From positions 1 through 64,000 of the forward strand of contig CBDCXJ010000003.1 in NCBI GenBank assembly GCA_965223695.1: a stretch of 64,000 nucleotides of DNA, given 5' to 3'. Every line of letters begins with the position of its first letter. Position 1 is the stretch's first letter. The notes beneath the pieces were generated by a model. That model searched no databases. It had not been told where the DNA came from and was given only the letters and a program-made list of their open reading frames with translations. A program made the translations under genes and the position numbers. This document shows, one piece after another, positions 33,498-42,452 of this stretch. This stretch comes from JAUVPB01 sp965223695. Lineage in GTDB: Bacteria > Actinomycetota > Thermoleophilia > Gaiellales > Gaiellaceae.

Positions 33498-33799
33498 GTG
33501 GTTTCGCTCGAGTCAGGTTGATCGGCGTAGACAACGCCTGGCCGGGTCGGAGCCGGGCCTGGCCGTTGTGCTCGCGTTCCATGCGGTCCGTCGCGTCGCG
33601 ATCCTCGACGCGTTCGGCCGGGGAGCGGGCCCGGCTTCCACCAGCTCGGCCCATCGTCGCCGGCGCCCGGCCTGCCATGGCCCGACGCGCCACCAGTCTC
33701 GTGATCGGGCCTGGCCTTGATCGCCCACCAGACGACCCAGCACAGCCAGACCGTCGGGATCTTGAGCGCGATCACAAAGAAGATGATGTACCAGAGCAT
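33494..33799 (-). CDS. Small membrane-anchored protein with Gly/Pro/Arg-rich tail
   Basis: 101 residues. One N-terminal membrane helix (MLWYIIFFVIALKIPTVWLC, extended by WVVWWAI) is followed by a polar low-complexity tail rich in Gly, Pro and Arg. The tail has no motif and could be disordered. It precedes and overlaps the small membrane protein gene at 33225-33497. Function unknown; the hydrophobic start makes translation plausible. Confidence 0.5.
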   Translation of the reverse strand: MLWYIIFFVIALKIPTVWLCWVVWWAIKARPDHETGGASGHGRPGAGDDGPSWWKPGPLPGRTRRGSRRDGPHGTRAQRPGPAPTRPGVVYADQPDSSETT

Positions 33800-33855
33800 T
33801 CGTCTAAAGCATATCGCGGTCGTGAGATTGCCTAGTGCCGGGTAGCGTCCCGACC

Positions 33856-34725
33856 GTGACGCCGATCATCTCCCATCCCGACTTCGCAACCGCTCATCCG
33901 ACGGGAGCGCACCCCGAGCGGCAGGAGCGCCTCGCGGCGCTGCTCAAGGTCTTCCCGAACGCGACGGACGCCACGCCTGCGACCCGCGATCACCTAGAGC
34001 TGTGCCACGACGCGAGCTACGTCGACGCCGTGGAGGCAGCGTCAGCGACCGGCCGCGACCAGCACCTCGACCCGGACACGATCTGCACGCCGAGCAGCTA
34101 CGATCTCGCGCTCCTCGGGGTGGGCGCTTCACTCGAGGCCGTCCGCCAAGCCGGCTTTGCGCTCGTTCGCCCGCCCGGCCACCACGCACTGCCGGCCCGG
34201 GCAATGGGCTTCTGCCTGTTCAACAACGTGGCGGTCGCGGCACGCTACGCGCAGGCGGAGTTGGGTTTGGCGCGCGTTGCGATCCTGGATTGGGACGTTC
34301 ATCACGGAAACGGCACGAACGAGATGTTCTGGGAAGACACAACCGTGTTCTTCGCCTCGATTCACCAGTGGCCGTTCTATCCGGGCACGGGTGGCCCCGA
34401 CGACAGCAACGAGACCACCGTCAACGTTCCGCTCAACGCCGGAGCGGGTGACGACGACGTGATCGAGGTCATGGAGCGGATCGTCGAGCCGCGCATCCAG
34501 GCATTCGCACCCGATCTGTTGCTCGTCTCGGCCGGCTACGACGCGGCCGCCGGCGATCCGCTCGGCGGCATGCGTTTGACCGAGGCCGGCTACGAAGAGC
34601 TGGCCGCGCGGGCGCGTGAGCTCGCGCCTCGAATTGCGCTCGTGCTCGAGGGTGGGTACAACGTGGACACATTGCCCGGCCTCGTGCGCGCGACACTCAC
34701 TGGGCTCGAGACGGCGAGCGGATGA
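33856..34725 (+). CDS. Histone deacetylase-family (class II-like) amidohydrolase
   Basis: 289 residues from a GTG at 33856 (a frame from 33835 adds seven). Arginase/deacetylase fold: substrate-tunnel and catalytic His pair in RPPGHHALPARAMGFCLFNN, zinc ligands in DWDVHHGNGT (Asp, His) and SAGYDAAAGDPLGG (Asp), and the C-terminal EGGYN motif. Bacterial members deacetylate acetyl-lysine, acetylpolyamines or acetoin-related small molecules. It is followed 31 bases later by a thioredoxin-type gene on the same strand. All zinc and charge-relay residues appear present. Confidence 0.92.
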   Translation: MTPIISHPDFATAHPTGAHPERQERLAALLKVFPNATDATPATRDHLELCHDASYVDAVEAASATGRDQHLDPDTICTPSSYDLALLGVGASLEAVRQAGFALVRPPGHHALPARAMGFCLFNNVAVAARYAQAELGLARVAILDWDVHHGNGTNEMFWEDTTVFFASIHQWPFYPGTGGPDDSNETTVNVPLNAGAGDDDVIEVMERIVEPRIQAFAPDLLLVSAGYDAAAGDPLGGMRLTEAGYEELAARARELAPRIALVLEGGYNVDTLPGLVRATLTGLETASG

Positions 34726-34756
34726 GCCGGGCCCGCACCCTGCCGAGGACGCCGCC

Positions 34757-35320
34757 ATGGACGTAACCGCAGACGAGTTCGAACGCGAGGTCATCGAGCG
34801 CTCGTACGAGCTTCCCGTGATCGTCGATTTCTGGGCCGAGTGGTGCGGTCCGTGCAAGTCGCTGACCCCCGTTCTCGAGCAAGCCGTTGCCGCGCGCGAG
34901 GGAGCGGTGCTGCTGGCCAAGATCGACGTCGACGCGAACCAGGCGCTCGCAGAGCAGTACGACATCCGGGGAATTCCGGCCGTGAAGGCCTTCAAGGACG
35001 GGCGCGTCGTCGACGAGTTCACGGGCGTCCGCTCAGGGCCCGGGGTCGCTGAGTTCCTCGATGGCCTGTTCGGGCCGGGCGCCGGCGAGAAGCTGCTCGC
35101 GGAGTTGGCCGAGAGCGGCGAGTTCCCGGAGATCATGGGCCCGTTGACCGAAGGCGACCATGAGCGAGCGCTCGAGTGGTTGATGAGCCAGGTCGCCGAA
35201 GCCGACAACGATCGCCGCTCACGGATTCGCGAGGTGATGGTCGAGATCTTCAGCGATCTCGGAGTCGAAGATCCGGTCGCGACATCGTATCGGCGTCGTC
35301 TCGCGAGCGCCCTTTACTAG
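34757..35320 (+). CDS. Thioredoxin-domain protein with C-terminal helical extension (YbbN/CnoX-like)
   Basis: 187 residues from the ATG at 34757. The thioredoxin domain (about 1-105) has the redox motif FWAEWCGPCKS and the cis-Pro region RGIPAVKAF. The C-terminal 80 residues are helical (LLAELAESGEF, EGDHERALEWLM, RRSRIREVMVEIFSDLG), matching the C-terminal repeats of YbbN/CnoX holdases. Members act as chaperone-like redox proteins in the cytoplasm. No signal peptide is seen. It is downstream of the deacetylase-like gene. Confidence 0.88.
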   Translation: MDVTADEFEREVIERSYELPVIVDFWAEWCGPCKSLTPVLEQAVAAREGAVLLAKIDVDANQALAEQYDIRGIPAVKAFKDGRVVDEFTGVRSGPGVAEFLDGLFGPGAGEKLLAELAESGEFPEIMGPLTEGDHERALEWLMSQVAEADNDRRSRIREVMVEIFSDLGVEDPVATSYRRRLASALY

Positions 35321-35444
35321 CACTCCCGTCACGCTTCTGACACGCAAGCTGTCCCGTCGGGCCGATGCGATGGCGCGCAACTGGCCGTAGCTTGATCTGT
35401 GCAGCGACTCCCGCCCGCACGACAGCAGGGAGGTGCGCAGCCAC

Positions 35445-35483
35445 ATGGCTGAATACGACAAGGAGAAGGGAGGCCGCTTGTGA
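35445..35483 (+). CDS. Candidate 12-codon leader ORF
   Basis: ATG 35445 to TGA 35483 encodes MAEYDKEKGGRL, with GGGAGGTG about 10 bases upstream. Its stop overlaps the GTG start of the next gene by 4 bases (GTGA), and the ribosome site for that gene (AAGGAGAAGGGAGG) lies inside it. It may couple translation; no function is assigned. Confidence 0.3.
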   Translation: MAEYDKEKGGRL

Positions 35484-36205
35484 GCACGACCAGTTCTCGC
35501 GTCTTCGCGCGCAGGGCAGGTGTGATCGTTCCGTTCATCCTCGCTTACGGGCTCGCGGTCTATTTCATGGCGGGCGCGGTGAGCGACGCATTCTCGGGCC
35601 AGTCGGCGCCGGGCGACTCTGAGATCGTGGTCGAGCGCGCTGGCGCACCGGCTGGCGATTCGGGGTACCCGGCCGGCGGCGCTGCCTCCGTCGACAGCGC
35701 CGCCGTCTCGGACGCGCTCGCCGCTGTTGAGGAGACGGCGGCCATCCAGGAGCTGCTACACGACCAGGAGGTCGCGGTCATCCGCTCTGGCCCGTGGACG
35801 CCTGCCGAAGCGGGCAGCGATGCACCGTCGCCCGACGCCTCGGTCCGCGTAGCGCTGACCATCGAGCTACCCGAGCCGACCGATGTCGACCTACGCACGT
35901 TGCCCGGGCGGGACGACTCGGCTGAGAGGCAGCCTGCAGGTGCCAGCCGTACGTTGGCCGGCGCCGCCGCTCAGGGCGCTCAGATCGAGGCGGACGTCAG
36001 CTCGTTGCTCGTCCTCTACGACCCGGCGGCTGACGAGATCGTTGCCGTGCATCCCGTTCCGAAGAGCTCACCGGCGATGCCCGCCGAGCTCACGCCGGCG
36101 CCCGATATCGCCCAGCTCGAGGAGCGGGCGAAGCGCAAGCATCGTGGCGACAGGCAGCGCGGCAAGTTCGACCGGCGGCGGGGTGAGGTGAGACGACGTG
36201 GCTAG
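35480..36205 (+). CDS. Membrane-anchored hypothetical protein, first of an exported-protein operon
   Basis: 241 residues from GTG with AAGGAGAAGGGAGG upstream. One N-terminal membrane helix (VIVPFILAYGLAVYFMAGAV, about residues 15-34) is followed by an Ala/Asp/Glu-rich outer part and a very basic C-terminus (KRKHRGDRQRGKFDRRRGEV). No known domain is recognised. It overlaps the next gene by 8 bases. The alternating acidic stem and basic tail suggest a surface or envelope role, which is inference. Confidence 0.7.
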   Translation: MSTTSSRVFARRAGVIVPFILAYGLAVYFMAGAVSDAFSGQSAPGDSEIVVERAGAPAGDSGYPAGGAASVDSAAVSDALAAVEETAAIQELLHDQEVAVIRSGPWTPAEAGSDAPSPDASVRVALTIELPEPTDVDLRTLPGRDDSAERQPAGASRTLAGAAAQGAQIEADVSSLLVLYDPAADEIVAVHPVPKSSPAMPAELTPAPDIAQLEERAKRKHRGDRQRGKFDRRRGEVRRRG

Positions 36206-36860
36206 GCGCGCGCGACTTCTTACCGTCGCGGCGCTCATCGCCTTCGTCGCGATCGCCGCGGTCAAGCTGACCGACGACACGGCGCAAGGCGCATCGACCA
36301 GCCGCCTGAGCAAGCTCGCCTTCTATGGCGACCAGTTCTGGAACTACGACTTCACGATCAGACGCGTGCGCGCGCACAAGGTCGACTGGCCGATCAGCCT
36401 CGTCTTCTACGGCAACGCGAGCATCAACAAGGTCAAGGGCTTCCTCGACAACGAGTACGACGAGACGGGCAGCCCCATGAACGCGCGGCTCAACGACGGC
36501 GGTCGCTGGCGCTGGGACACCGACAACGGGCGCAAGACCACCAAATGTCCCGGCCTGTTGAGCCAACCCAGCTCGGCGCGCCACTACCGCATCTACGCCG
36601 ATCCCGACGATCGCCTCTACAACTCGGCGTGGGGCTTCTATGTGATCGGCTCGACGCACTACGACATCCGCGAGTGCGGACGGGGTGCGACGTTCGGCTG
36701 GTCAGAGACTTCAGAGGGTTGGGTCACCTGGCGCTGGCGCGCCAACGGCGGGTGGGCCCAGAACGACTGGAGGTACTTCTCCAACCCCGAGCCCGTCCGC
36801 GTCGAGGGCAACCACATCTGGCAGAACGACGGCTACGCGTCGCGGCTCCACGTCCGCTAA
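36198..36860 (+). CDS. Secreted or anchored hypothetical protein
   Basis: 220 residues from a GTG. The N-terminal hydrophobic stretch (LLTVAALIAFVAIAAVKLT) is a signal peptide or anchor; no lipobox is seen. The mature part is rich in Trp, Tyr and Asn (KLAFYGDQFWNYDFTIRR, WPISLVFYGNASINKVKGFL, GWVTWRWRANGGWAQNDW) and has two cysteines that could pair outside the cell. Domain not recognised. It overlaps the previous gene and abuts the next, so all three are co-expressed. Confidence 0.72.
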   Translation: MARRARLLTVAALIAFVAIAAVKLTDDTAQGASTSRLSKLAFYGDQFWNYDFTIRRVRAHKVDWPISLVFYGNASINKVKGFLDNEYDETGSPMNARLNDGGRWRWDTDNGRKTTKCPGLLSQPSSARHYRIYADPDDRLYNSAWGFYVIGSTHYDIRECGRGATFGWSETSEGWVTWRWRANGGWAQNDWRYFSNPEPVRVEGNHIWQNDGYASRLHVR

Positions 36861-37892
36861 TTGACCTTGCGGCGACTCACGACTTGCGCACGAGCAGGCC
36901 TCCTCCCTCTCGCTCTGCTCGCGTGCGCGGCGCTATGGACTCCCCCGGCTCACGCCATCACGCCGGTCGAGTCGACAGCGGTCGTGACACTGGCCGAGAT
37001 GGCGAGGTCGCCCGTCCTCATCAAGACGGGCGACTTCGCCCTCGACCGAGTCTTCTACGTGGCAACGGAGACCTTCCCGTTCGTCGTCCGCGCGGGCATC
37101 GTCACGGCGCAGCCAGGCGAGGGCTGGTTTCTGCTCGATCTGAGCTACACGATCGTCTTCGGCGAGGAGTCTGCAGACGGGTTCGCCTGGGTGTCGGCTG
37201 ACACCAACGGCCTGACCGCCGCGCAGGCCGAGTACACGCTGACACGAGAGGCGGGCGCGCTGAGAGTGCACGAGTCGACGGTCACGCTGCAGGACGGTCA
37301 GGAAGAGCGTCGGCTCGACGGGTTGAGCGCCACGCTCGACTACGTCAACTACGCACGGGAGGAGGGCATCGTCGAGGGGCGCAACTCATTCACAATCCGT
37401 GTCGAGCACACGGACGGCGTCGTGATCGAGCGGGTCGAGTTCCACGAGGACTCAGGGGTGTCGAAGACCGCGGTCTCGCCTCACCCGTTTCAGCTCTCGG
37501 CAACCGCGCAGCCGGGCGAGATCCGCATCGGAGACGAGTTCGAAGTGCTGGTGCGCGCCGAGAACACCTCGTCTGAGCTGGGCGACGCCGTCATGCAAGC
37601 GGCGCCGAACCCGGGCTTTGCCCGGGTCGTTGGCCCGGCGACTGTCGAGCTTGGCCGGCTCAGCGAGGCGATAGAGCACACCTACCGCTTCGTCGCGCTG
37701 AGCTCGGGGCCGGGCCAGGTCGCAATCCTCGGTACCTCGTCGAAGAACGAGCCGACCGCGCTTGTCGATCTCGTCGTCTTGTCTGCCCCGAGCCGGAATA
37801 CGGGCACGCTCGCGCTGATCGCGGTGGTCGGAGCGGCGCCGGTCGCCCTCGGCCTCGCTGTCATGTTCATCCGCGCCCGACGCCGCGCGTGA
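36861..37892 (+). CDS. Secreted protein with C-terminal membrane anchor
   Basis: 343 residues from TTG immediately after the previous stop codon. Signal peptide (LLPLALLACAALWTPPAHA, cleavage after AHA), a beta-rich domain (about 35-210), then a likely immunoglobulin-like domain (about 215-310; IRIGDEFEVLVRAENTSSEL, AIEHTYRFVALSSGPG). A last membrane helix (TLALIAVVGAAPVALGLAVM) and basic tail (RARRRA) complete a type I topology. It resembles DUF4352-type or adhesion-like exported proteins only in general layout; no function is assigned. Confidence 0.75.
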   Translation: MTLRRLTTCARAGLLPLALLACAALWTPPAHAITPVESTAVVTLAEMARSPVLIKTGDFALDRVFYVATETFPFVVRAGIVTAQPGEGWFLLDLSYTIVFGEESADGFAWVSADTNGLTAAQAEYTLTREAGALRVHESTVTLQDGQEERRLDGLSATLDYVNYAREEGIVEGRNSFTIRVEHTDGVVIERVEFHEDSGVSKTAVSPHPFQLSATAQPGEIRIGDEFEVLVRAENTSSELGDAVMQAAPNPGFARVVGPATVELGRLSEAIEHTYRFVALSSGPGQVAILGTSSKNEPTALVDLVVLSAPSRNTGTLALIAVVGAAPVALGLAVMFIRARRRA

Positions 37893-37961
37893 GTATCCAC
37901 TCGAGGTGCGATCACTATGCTGGCCTCGGCTCATGCCGACGCCTAGCCGATACACCCTGCG

Positions 37962-38888
37962 ATGAGCCGGCAACGCGTCGCCTATCTGGGCCCGGCAGGC
38001 ACCTTCACGGAGCAAGCGCTGCTCAGCCAGGGCGATCTCGCTGCGCTCGAGCACGTGCCGATGCCAACGATCCGCGGCGTGCTCGACGCCGCGTACCAGG
38101 GCGAGTCTGATCTCGGCTTCGCGGCGATCGAGAACTCGATCGAGGGCGCCGTCAACGCAACGCTCGATGCGCTGGCCTTCGAGCTCGATCTGCTCATACA
38201 GCGCGAGGTCGTGCATCCCGTCGAGATGTGCCTGCTCGCCCACCACGACGTGTCGCTCGAGCAGATCGAGCGGGTTGCCTCGTTCCCGCACGCTGCCGCC
38301 CAGTGTCACGGCTACCTGAGCAGAACTCTCGAGCAGGTGCCGGTGGTCGCCGCGAACTCAACCGCCGACGCGGCACGTGAGCTCGCGGAGACGCAAGACC
38401 GGACGACCGCAGTCATTGGCACCGCCCTCGCGGCGACGACGTACGACCTAGCGGTACTCGCCCGCCACATCGAGGACCACCCCGAGAATCACACCCGCTT
38501 CGTCGCTGTTGCTCGGGAAGGGATCCCGTCACCGACCGGGCATGACAAGACGTCGATCGTCACGTTCCAGCGCGCGAACCGGCCTGGCAGCCTTGTCAAC
38601 ATCCTGCAGGAGTTCTCGGCGCGCTCGATCAACCTCACGCACCTCCAATCTCGCCCGACCAAGCGAGAGCTTGGCGACTACTGCTTCGTGATCGAGCTCG
38701 AGGGCCACGTCGCAGACGAGCGTGTCGCCGACTGCCTGAAGAACGTGCAAGCCAACCAGGCGCACGTGCGCTTCCTGGGCTCCTACCCGGCGGGCGGCAA
38801 CGAGGCCGACGACACGAGAACAGAGGCGAACGAGGCCTGGAACGAGGCCGAGAGCTGGATCGCTGAGCTTCGGGCCGGCATCCGCTAG
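37962..38888 (+). CDS. pheA: Prephenate dehydratase
   Basis: 308 residues. It converts prephenate to phenylpyruvate in phenylalanine synthesis. The catalytic domain (about 1-185) begins VAYLGPAGTFTEQA and contains AIENSIEGAVNATLD, and ends with the Thr-Arg-Phe motif in NHTRFVAVAR. The ACT regulatory domain (about 200-285) includes RPGSLVNILQEFSARSINLT and QSRPTKRELGDYCF, the Phe-binding ESRP-type motif, so feedback inhibition is expected. It stands alone, convergent with ispH, with a hairpin between. Confidence 0.95.
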   Translation: MSRQRVAYLGPAGTFTEQALLSQGDLAALEHVPMPTIRGVLDAAYQGESDLGFAAIENSIEGAVNATLDALAFELDLLIQREVVHPVEMCLLAHHDVSLEQIERVASFPHAAAQCHGYLSRTLEQVPVVAANSTADAARELAETQDRTTAVIGTALAATTYDLAVLARHIEDHPENHTRFVAVAREGIPSPTGHDKTSIVTFQRANRPGSLVNILQEFSARSINLTHLQSRPTKRELGDYCFVIELEGHVADERVADCLKNVQANQAHVRFLGSYPAGGNEADDTRTEANEAWNEAESWIAELRAGIR

Positions 38889-38934
38889 CGAGACGCTGGC
38901 CCACGCCCAGTCCGCCGCGGCGCCGCGCGTCTCG
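38889..38934. terminator. Possible bidirectional terminator between pheA and ispH
   Basis: CGAGACGC (38889-38896) can pair with GCGTCTCG (38927-38934) around a 30-base GC-rich loop with internal pairing. It fills the 59-base gap between the convergent stops. Confidence 0.4.
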
Positions 38935-38947
38935 ATCGATCTCGCTT

Positions 38948-39877
38948 CTAGGCGCGCAGCTCTTTGGGAAGCTTGAAGTAGACGTCCTCGCGCGTCAGCT
39001 CGACCTCTTCACGATCCTCGTAGCCGAGCTCCGCCAGGCGGTCGGCCACACCGTTCACCAGCGAGTCGGGCGACGAGGCTCCGGCGGTGAGACCGATCAC
39101 GTCGTGGCCGGCAAGCCAGGCCGGATCGAGCTGGGAGGCGTCATCGAGCAGGTACGCCTCGGCGCCAGCGTCGCAGGCGACCTCGACGAGCCGGTTCGCG
39201 TTCGAGCTGTTTACCGAGCCGACCACCAGCACGAGCGTGGCGTCGTTGCAGATCTGCTTGACCGCGTCCTGACGGTTCTGCGTCGCGTAACAGATGTCCG
39301 CTGACGGCGGCCCGACCAGATCGGGGAACCGCTCGCGCAGCGCGTCGACGACATCGGTGGTGTCGTCGACCGAGAGCGTGGTCTGCGTGAGGTAGGCCAC
39401 CTGCTGGTCTCCCTCGACGGCGAGCGCCTTCGCATCGTCGACCGTCTCGACGAGAGTGATCGCCTCGGGCGCTTCGCCCATCGTTCCGACGACCTCCTCG
39501 TGTCCTTCGTGGCCGACGAGAGCGATCTTCAGCCCGCGCCCGGCGTAGCGCCGCGCCTCGGCGTGGACCTTCGAGACGAGCGGGCAGGTCGCGTCGATCA
39601 CCTGCAGGTCGCGCTCGTCGCACTTGCGGTACACCTGCGGCGCAACTCCGTGCGCGGACAGCACGACGGGGGCTCCCTCGGGGACCTCTTGCTCGGTCTC
39701 GACGAAGATCGCTCCGCGCTCCTCGAGATCGCGGACGACGTGCACGTTGTGGACGATCTCGTGGCGCACATAGATGGGCGGCCCGTGCTCCTCGAGCAGC
39801 TTCTCGACGATGTCGATCGCTCGCACGACGCCGGCGCAGAAGCTGCGCGGCGCTGCAATCAGGACGCGCTTCGACAT
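38948..39877 (-). CDS. ispH: 4-hydroxy-3-methylbut-2-enyl diphosphate reductase
   Basis: 309 residues. Last enzyme of the MEP isoprenoid pathway, making IPP and DMAPP with a [4Fe-4S] cluster. The three cluster cysteines are visible in RSFCAGVVRAI (Cys14), DATCPLVSKVH and ADICYATQNRQ. HEGHEEV carries a substrate-binding His, and TAGASSPDSLV is the conserved C-terminal block. It overlaps the end of hpnG by 19 bases and is the last gene of the hopanoid operon, where it would supply precursors for squalene. Confidence 0.96.
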   Translation of the reverse strand: MSKRVLIAAPRSFCAGVVRAIDIVEKLLEEHGPPIYVRHEIVHNVHVVRDLEERGAIFVETEQEVPEGAPVVLSAHGVAPQVYRKCDERDLQVIDATCPLVSKVHAEARRYAGRGLKIALVGHEGHEEVVGTMGEAPEAITLVETVDDAKALAVEGDQQVAYLTQTTLSVDDTTDVVDALRERFPDLVGPPSADICYATQNRQDAVKQICNDATLVLVVGSVNSSNANRLVEVACDAGAEAYLLDDASQLDPAWLAGHDVIGLTAGASSPDSLVNGVADRLAELGYEDREEVELTREDVYFKLPKELRA

Positions 39878-40491
39878 GGAGATGCACCTCCGGCGAGCGC
39901 GCCCGCGGCGCGCTCCAGTGAGTCGAGGGCTTTGCGCGCCGAGCGCGCCGAGCGCATGGCACGAGCTGGTTCGGTCACGAAGGATCGGAGCACGACGCCC
40001 CAGCGTACGTCACCGGACTCGGTAGCCGCATGGGCGAGCCTGCCGACCGGCCGCTCGGGCCCGTCGGCGATCGCGCGGACGATGCCGGCGAGGCGCCCCG
40101 ACGCGGCGAGCGGCCCGCTCTCCATGTCGACGGCGATGGCGCCGGTGCGCCGCGCAATATCGTCGCGCTCACGCGGATCGTCGATGACGCGCTCTGCAGA
40201 GCACACGGTCGCGACGCTTGCGCCCGGCACCTCGAGTGGCGAACCTTCCCAGAGCACCTCGCCGTCGGTATCGACGACGCGGTCGGCGCTAACGACCGAG
40301 CCGGCCTCGACACCGGGCACGAGCGCGCCGGCGAGCCCGAAGCTCGCGTGGCGATCGAGCGGCGCGCCGAGGCTGGCACGAAGGCCGACGCGAGCCGTGG
40401 CAGCACCGGCCCGGCGCGCGACGCGCTCCTCGGAAGCCAGCGCGCAGGCAAGGGTGAGGCTGTCGGTCACGGCGTCAGAGCTTGAGCGCAC
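39859..40491 (-). CDS. hpnG: Hopanoid-associated phosphorylase (HpnG)
   Basis: 210 residues of the nucleoside-phosphorylase fold. LACALASEERVARRAG at the N-terminus and AIAVDMESGPLA (conserved Met-Glu for ribose) are seen. In hopanoid synthesis HpnG removes adenine from adenosylhopane to give phosphoribohopane. The start could be GTG 40491 or GTG 40470. It follows hpnH by 21 bases and overlaps ispH by 19 bases. The protein is short and Ala-rich, but context and the Met-Glu motif make the call solid. Confidence 0.85.
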   Translation of the reverse strand: MRSSSDAVTDSLTLACALASEERVARRAGAATARVGLRASLGAPLDRHASFGLAGALVPGVEAGSVVSADRVVDTDGEVLWEGSPLEVPGASVATVCSAERVIDDPRERDDIARRTGAIAVDMESGPLAASGRLAGIVRAIADGPERPVGRLAHAATESGDVRWGVVLRSFVTEPARAMRSARSARKALDSLERAAGALAGGASPCRSAS

Positions 40492-40512
40492 GCGCAGCGC
40501 AGTCGGGCGCGG

Positions 40513-41511
40513 CTAGCTGAGCGTCCAGGCGAGGCTGCGAACGGTCTCCTTGACGCTGGCCGTCGTCGCGATCGTGGCCGCCGGCTCGAAGCCCGAGTGA
40601 ATGCCACAGTGCTCGCAGCGCGGGTCGTTGCCGGGCCCGTAGAGCTCCCACTCGATTCCGTCGACGAGCGCGTCGTAGGTGGGGAAGATCCCATCGGTGA
40701 GCAGGTAGCAGGGGCCCTTCCATCCGTACGGGTTGCGCGTCACCGAGCCCCACGGTGCGCACGGGAGCTTTCGATCGCCGACCAGGAAGTCCTGATACAC
40801 GGGGCTCGCGAGCCACGGGTAGCCGTTCTCGCGCGCGGCGGCCTGGATCGCACGGAACTTCTCCTCGTGCTCGTCGCGGGTCATGGTCATCGCCGGGTCG
40901 ATCTGCGAGTACTGGTAGCCGGGCGCGATCAGCATCCCGTCGGTGCCGATCTCTTCGGTGACGAAACGCATCATCTCGATTACGTCGTTGACGTCGGTCT
41001 CCTTGAAGATCGTCGTGTTCGTCGTGACGCGGTAGCCCTTCGAACGCGCTTCTTTCATGGCGTCGACAGCGACGTCCCAAAGGCCGGGGTAGTCGCAGAT
41101 GTAGTCGTGGATCTCGCGCATCCCGTCGAGATGGACGACGAAGGTGAGACGCGGATCGGGCGCGAACTCGTCGAGCATCTCGCTGAGGCGCAGGGCGTTG
41201 GTGCAGAGCTGCACGTTTCGCTTCATCTCGACGAAGCGGTTGACGACCTGCTCGATGCCCTTGAAGATCAGCGGCTCGCCGCCGCAGACCGAGATCACGG
41301 GCGCCGGGCATTCCTCGGCGGCGCCGATGCACTCCTCGACCGTCAGGCGTGCCTTATTCGACTCGTACTCGCGGATCTTTCCGCAGCCGATGCAGGCGAT
41401 ATTGCAGGCAAGCGTGGGCTCGAGCATGATCACGAGCGGGTATCGCTCGCGGCCCCGCTGCTGGGCGACGTACTTGCCGATCTGAACTGTGCTTCGCAAC
41501 GGAAACTTCAT
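40513..41511 (-). CDS. hpnH: Adenosyl-hopene transferase, radical SAM (HpnH)
   Basis: 332 residues. It adds the 5'-deoxyadenosyl group to diploptene, the first step of bacteriohopanepolyol side-chain formation. The radical SAM cluster motif is CNIACIGC (Cys36, Cys40, Cys43; CX3CX2C as typical of HpnH) and CGGEPLIF is the SAM-binding GGE. The C-terminal cysteines (LPCAPWGSV, KGPCYLLTDG, CEHCGIHSG) match the family. The start ATGA overlaps the hpnA stop. Confidence 0.96.
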   Translation of the reverse strand: MKFPLRSTVQIGKYVAQQRGRERYPLVIMLEPTLACNIACIGCGKIREYESNKARLTVEECIGAAEECPAPVISVCGGEPLIFKGIEQVVNRFVEMKRNVQLCTNALRLSEMLDEFAPDPRLTFVVHLDGMREIHDYICDYPGLWDVAVDAMKEARSKGYRVTTNTTIFKETDVNDVIEMMRFVTEEIGTDGMLIAPGYQYSQIDPAMTMTRDEHEEKFRAIQAAARENGYPWLASPVYQDFLVGDRKLPCAPWGSVTRNPYGWKGPCYLLTDGIFPTYDALVDGIEWELYGPGNDPRCEHCGIHSGFEPAATIATTASVKETVRSLAWTLS

Positions 41512-42410
41512 GCCTGCCCCTTCTCCCTTCGTTCGAGAGCGTCGCGCACGGCGCGCGCGAGAGCATTCTCTACGGAATCGGGTCGATAGTCCAGCAGATT
41601 CTTCGCCTTCGTGGAAGAAAAGTACATCGGTAGGCGGGCGAGGCGCACCTCGTTCCGATTTGCGAGCCCGGCAGCGGCCGCGATTCTAGCCGCCATGTAG
41701 GGAACGCGAAGGCGCGGTCTCGAGCGGCCAGCGAGGCGCGCTATCCGCGCGAACAACTCTTGCAGCGGCATGTTCTCGCCGCCTAGCAGGTAGCGCTCAC
41801 CGGCGGCGCCGTGCTCGTAAGCGAGCAGGTGCCCGCGGGCGACGTCGCGTACGTCGACGACGTTGAGGCCTGTCGTTCCCACGTAGCCGCGGATCCTGCC
41901 GCTGGCAACGCCGTCGACCATGCGACCGGTCGGTGTCGGCTTGGAGTCGCCGTCGCCGACCGGAACCGTCGGGTTGACAACGACGGCGTCGAGCCCCCGG
42001 TCGACCGCGTCGAGAACGAGGCGCTCGGCCTCGACCTTGGTTCGCTTGTAGGCGACCGTGAGCTCCCACTCGGGCGGCGCGTCGAGCTCGCTCGCCTCGC
42101 GCCCGGCGACCGGCCCGCACGTGCCGGCCGTGCTCGTATGCACGAGGCGCGTCACCCCCGCCGCGTGACACGCGTCGATCACGTTCTGCGTGCCCTGCAC
42201 GTTGACGGCCTGCATATCGTCGTCGCCGGCGTCGAAGCTGTAGAGCGCAGCAACGTGGAAGACGGCGTCGCGGCCCTCGATCGCTCGTGCGAGCCCGGCG
42301 GCGTCGCGAAGGTCGATGCGCTCGGTCGAGACGTCGGCGCCGTGCTCGACGAGCTCGCGCGCGACGTGCGCGCCGACGAAGCCGGTCGCGCCAGTGACGT
42401 ACGCCCTCAT
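41508..42410 (-). CDS. hpnA: Hopanoid-associated sugar epimerase/dehydrogenase (HpnA)
   Basis: 300 residues of the extended SDR family: NAD-binding TGATGFVGAHVA (residues 6-17), HVAALYSF, the catalytic YKRTK (Tyr-x-x-x-Lys, about 147-151) and NPTVPVGDGD with the C-terminal YFSSTKAKNLLDY. HpnA is commonly found in hopanoid clusters; its exact step is not settled. It sits 42 bases after shc and overlaps hpnH by 4 bases. Confidence 0.93.
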   Translation of the reverse strand: MRAYVTGATGFVGAHVARELVEHGADVSTERIDLRDAAGLARAIEGRDAVFHVAALYSFDAGDDDMQAVNVQGTQNVIDACHAAGVTRLVHTSTAGTCGPVAGREASELDAPPEWELTVAYKRTKVEAERLVLDAVDRGLDAVVVNPTVPVGDGDSKPTPTGRMVDGVASGRIRGYVGTTGLNVVDVRDVARGHLLAYEHGAAGERYLLGGENMPLQELFARIARLAGRSRPRLRVPYMAARIAAAAGLANRNEVRLARLPMYFSSTKAKNLLDYRPDSVENALARAVRDALERREKGQA

Positions 42411-42452
42411 CGGCGATATCTCATCGGCGATGTGAGTGACGCGCGATGTCGG

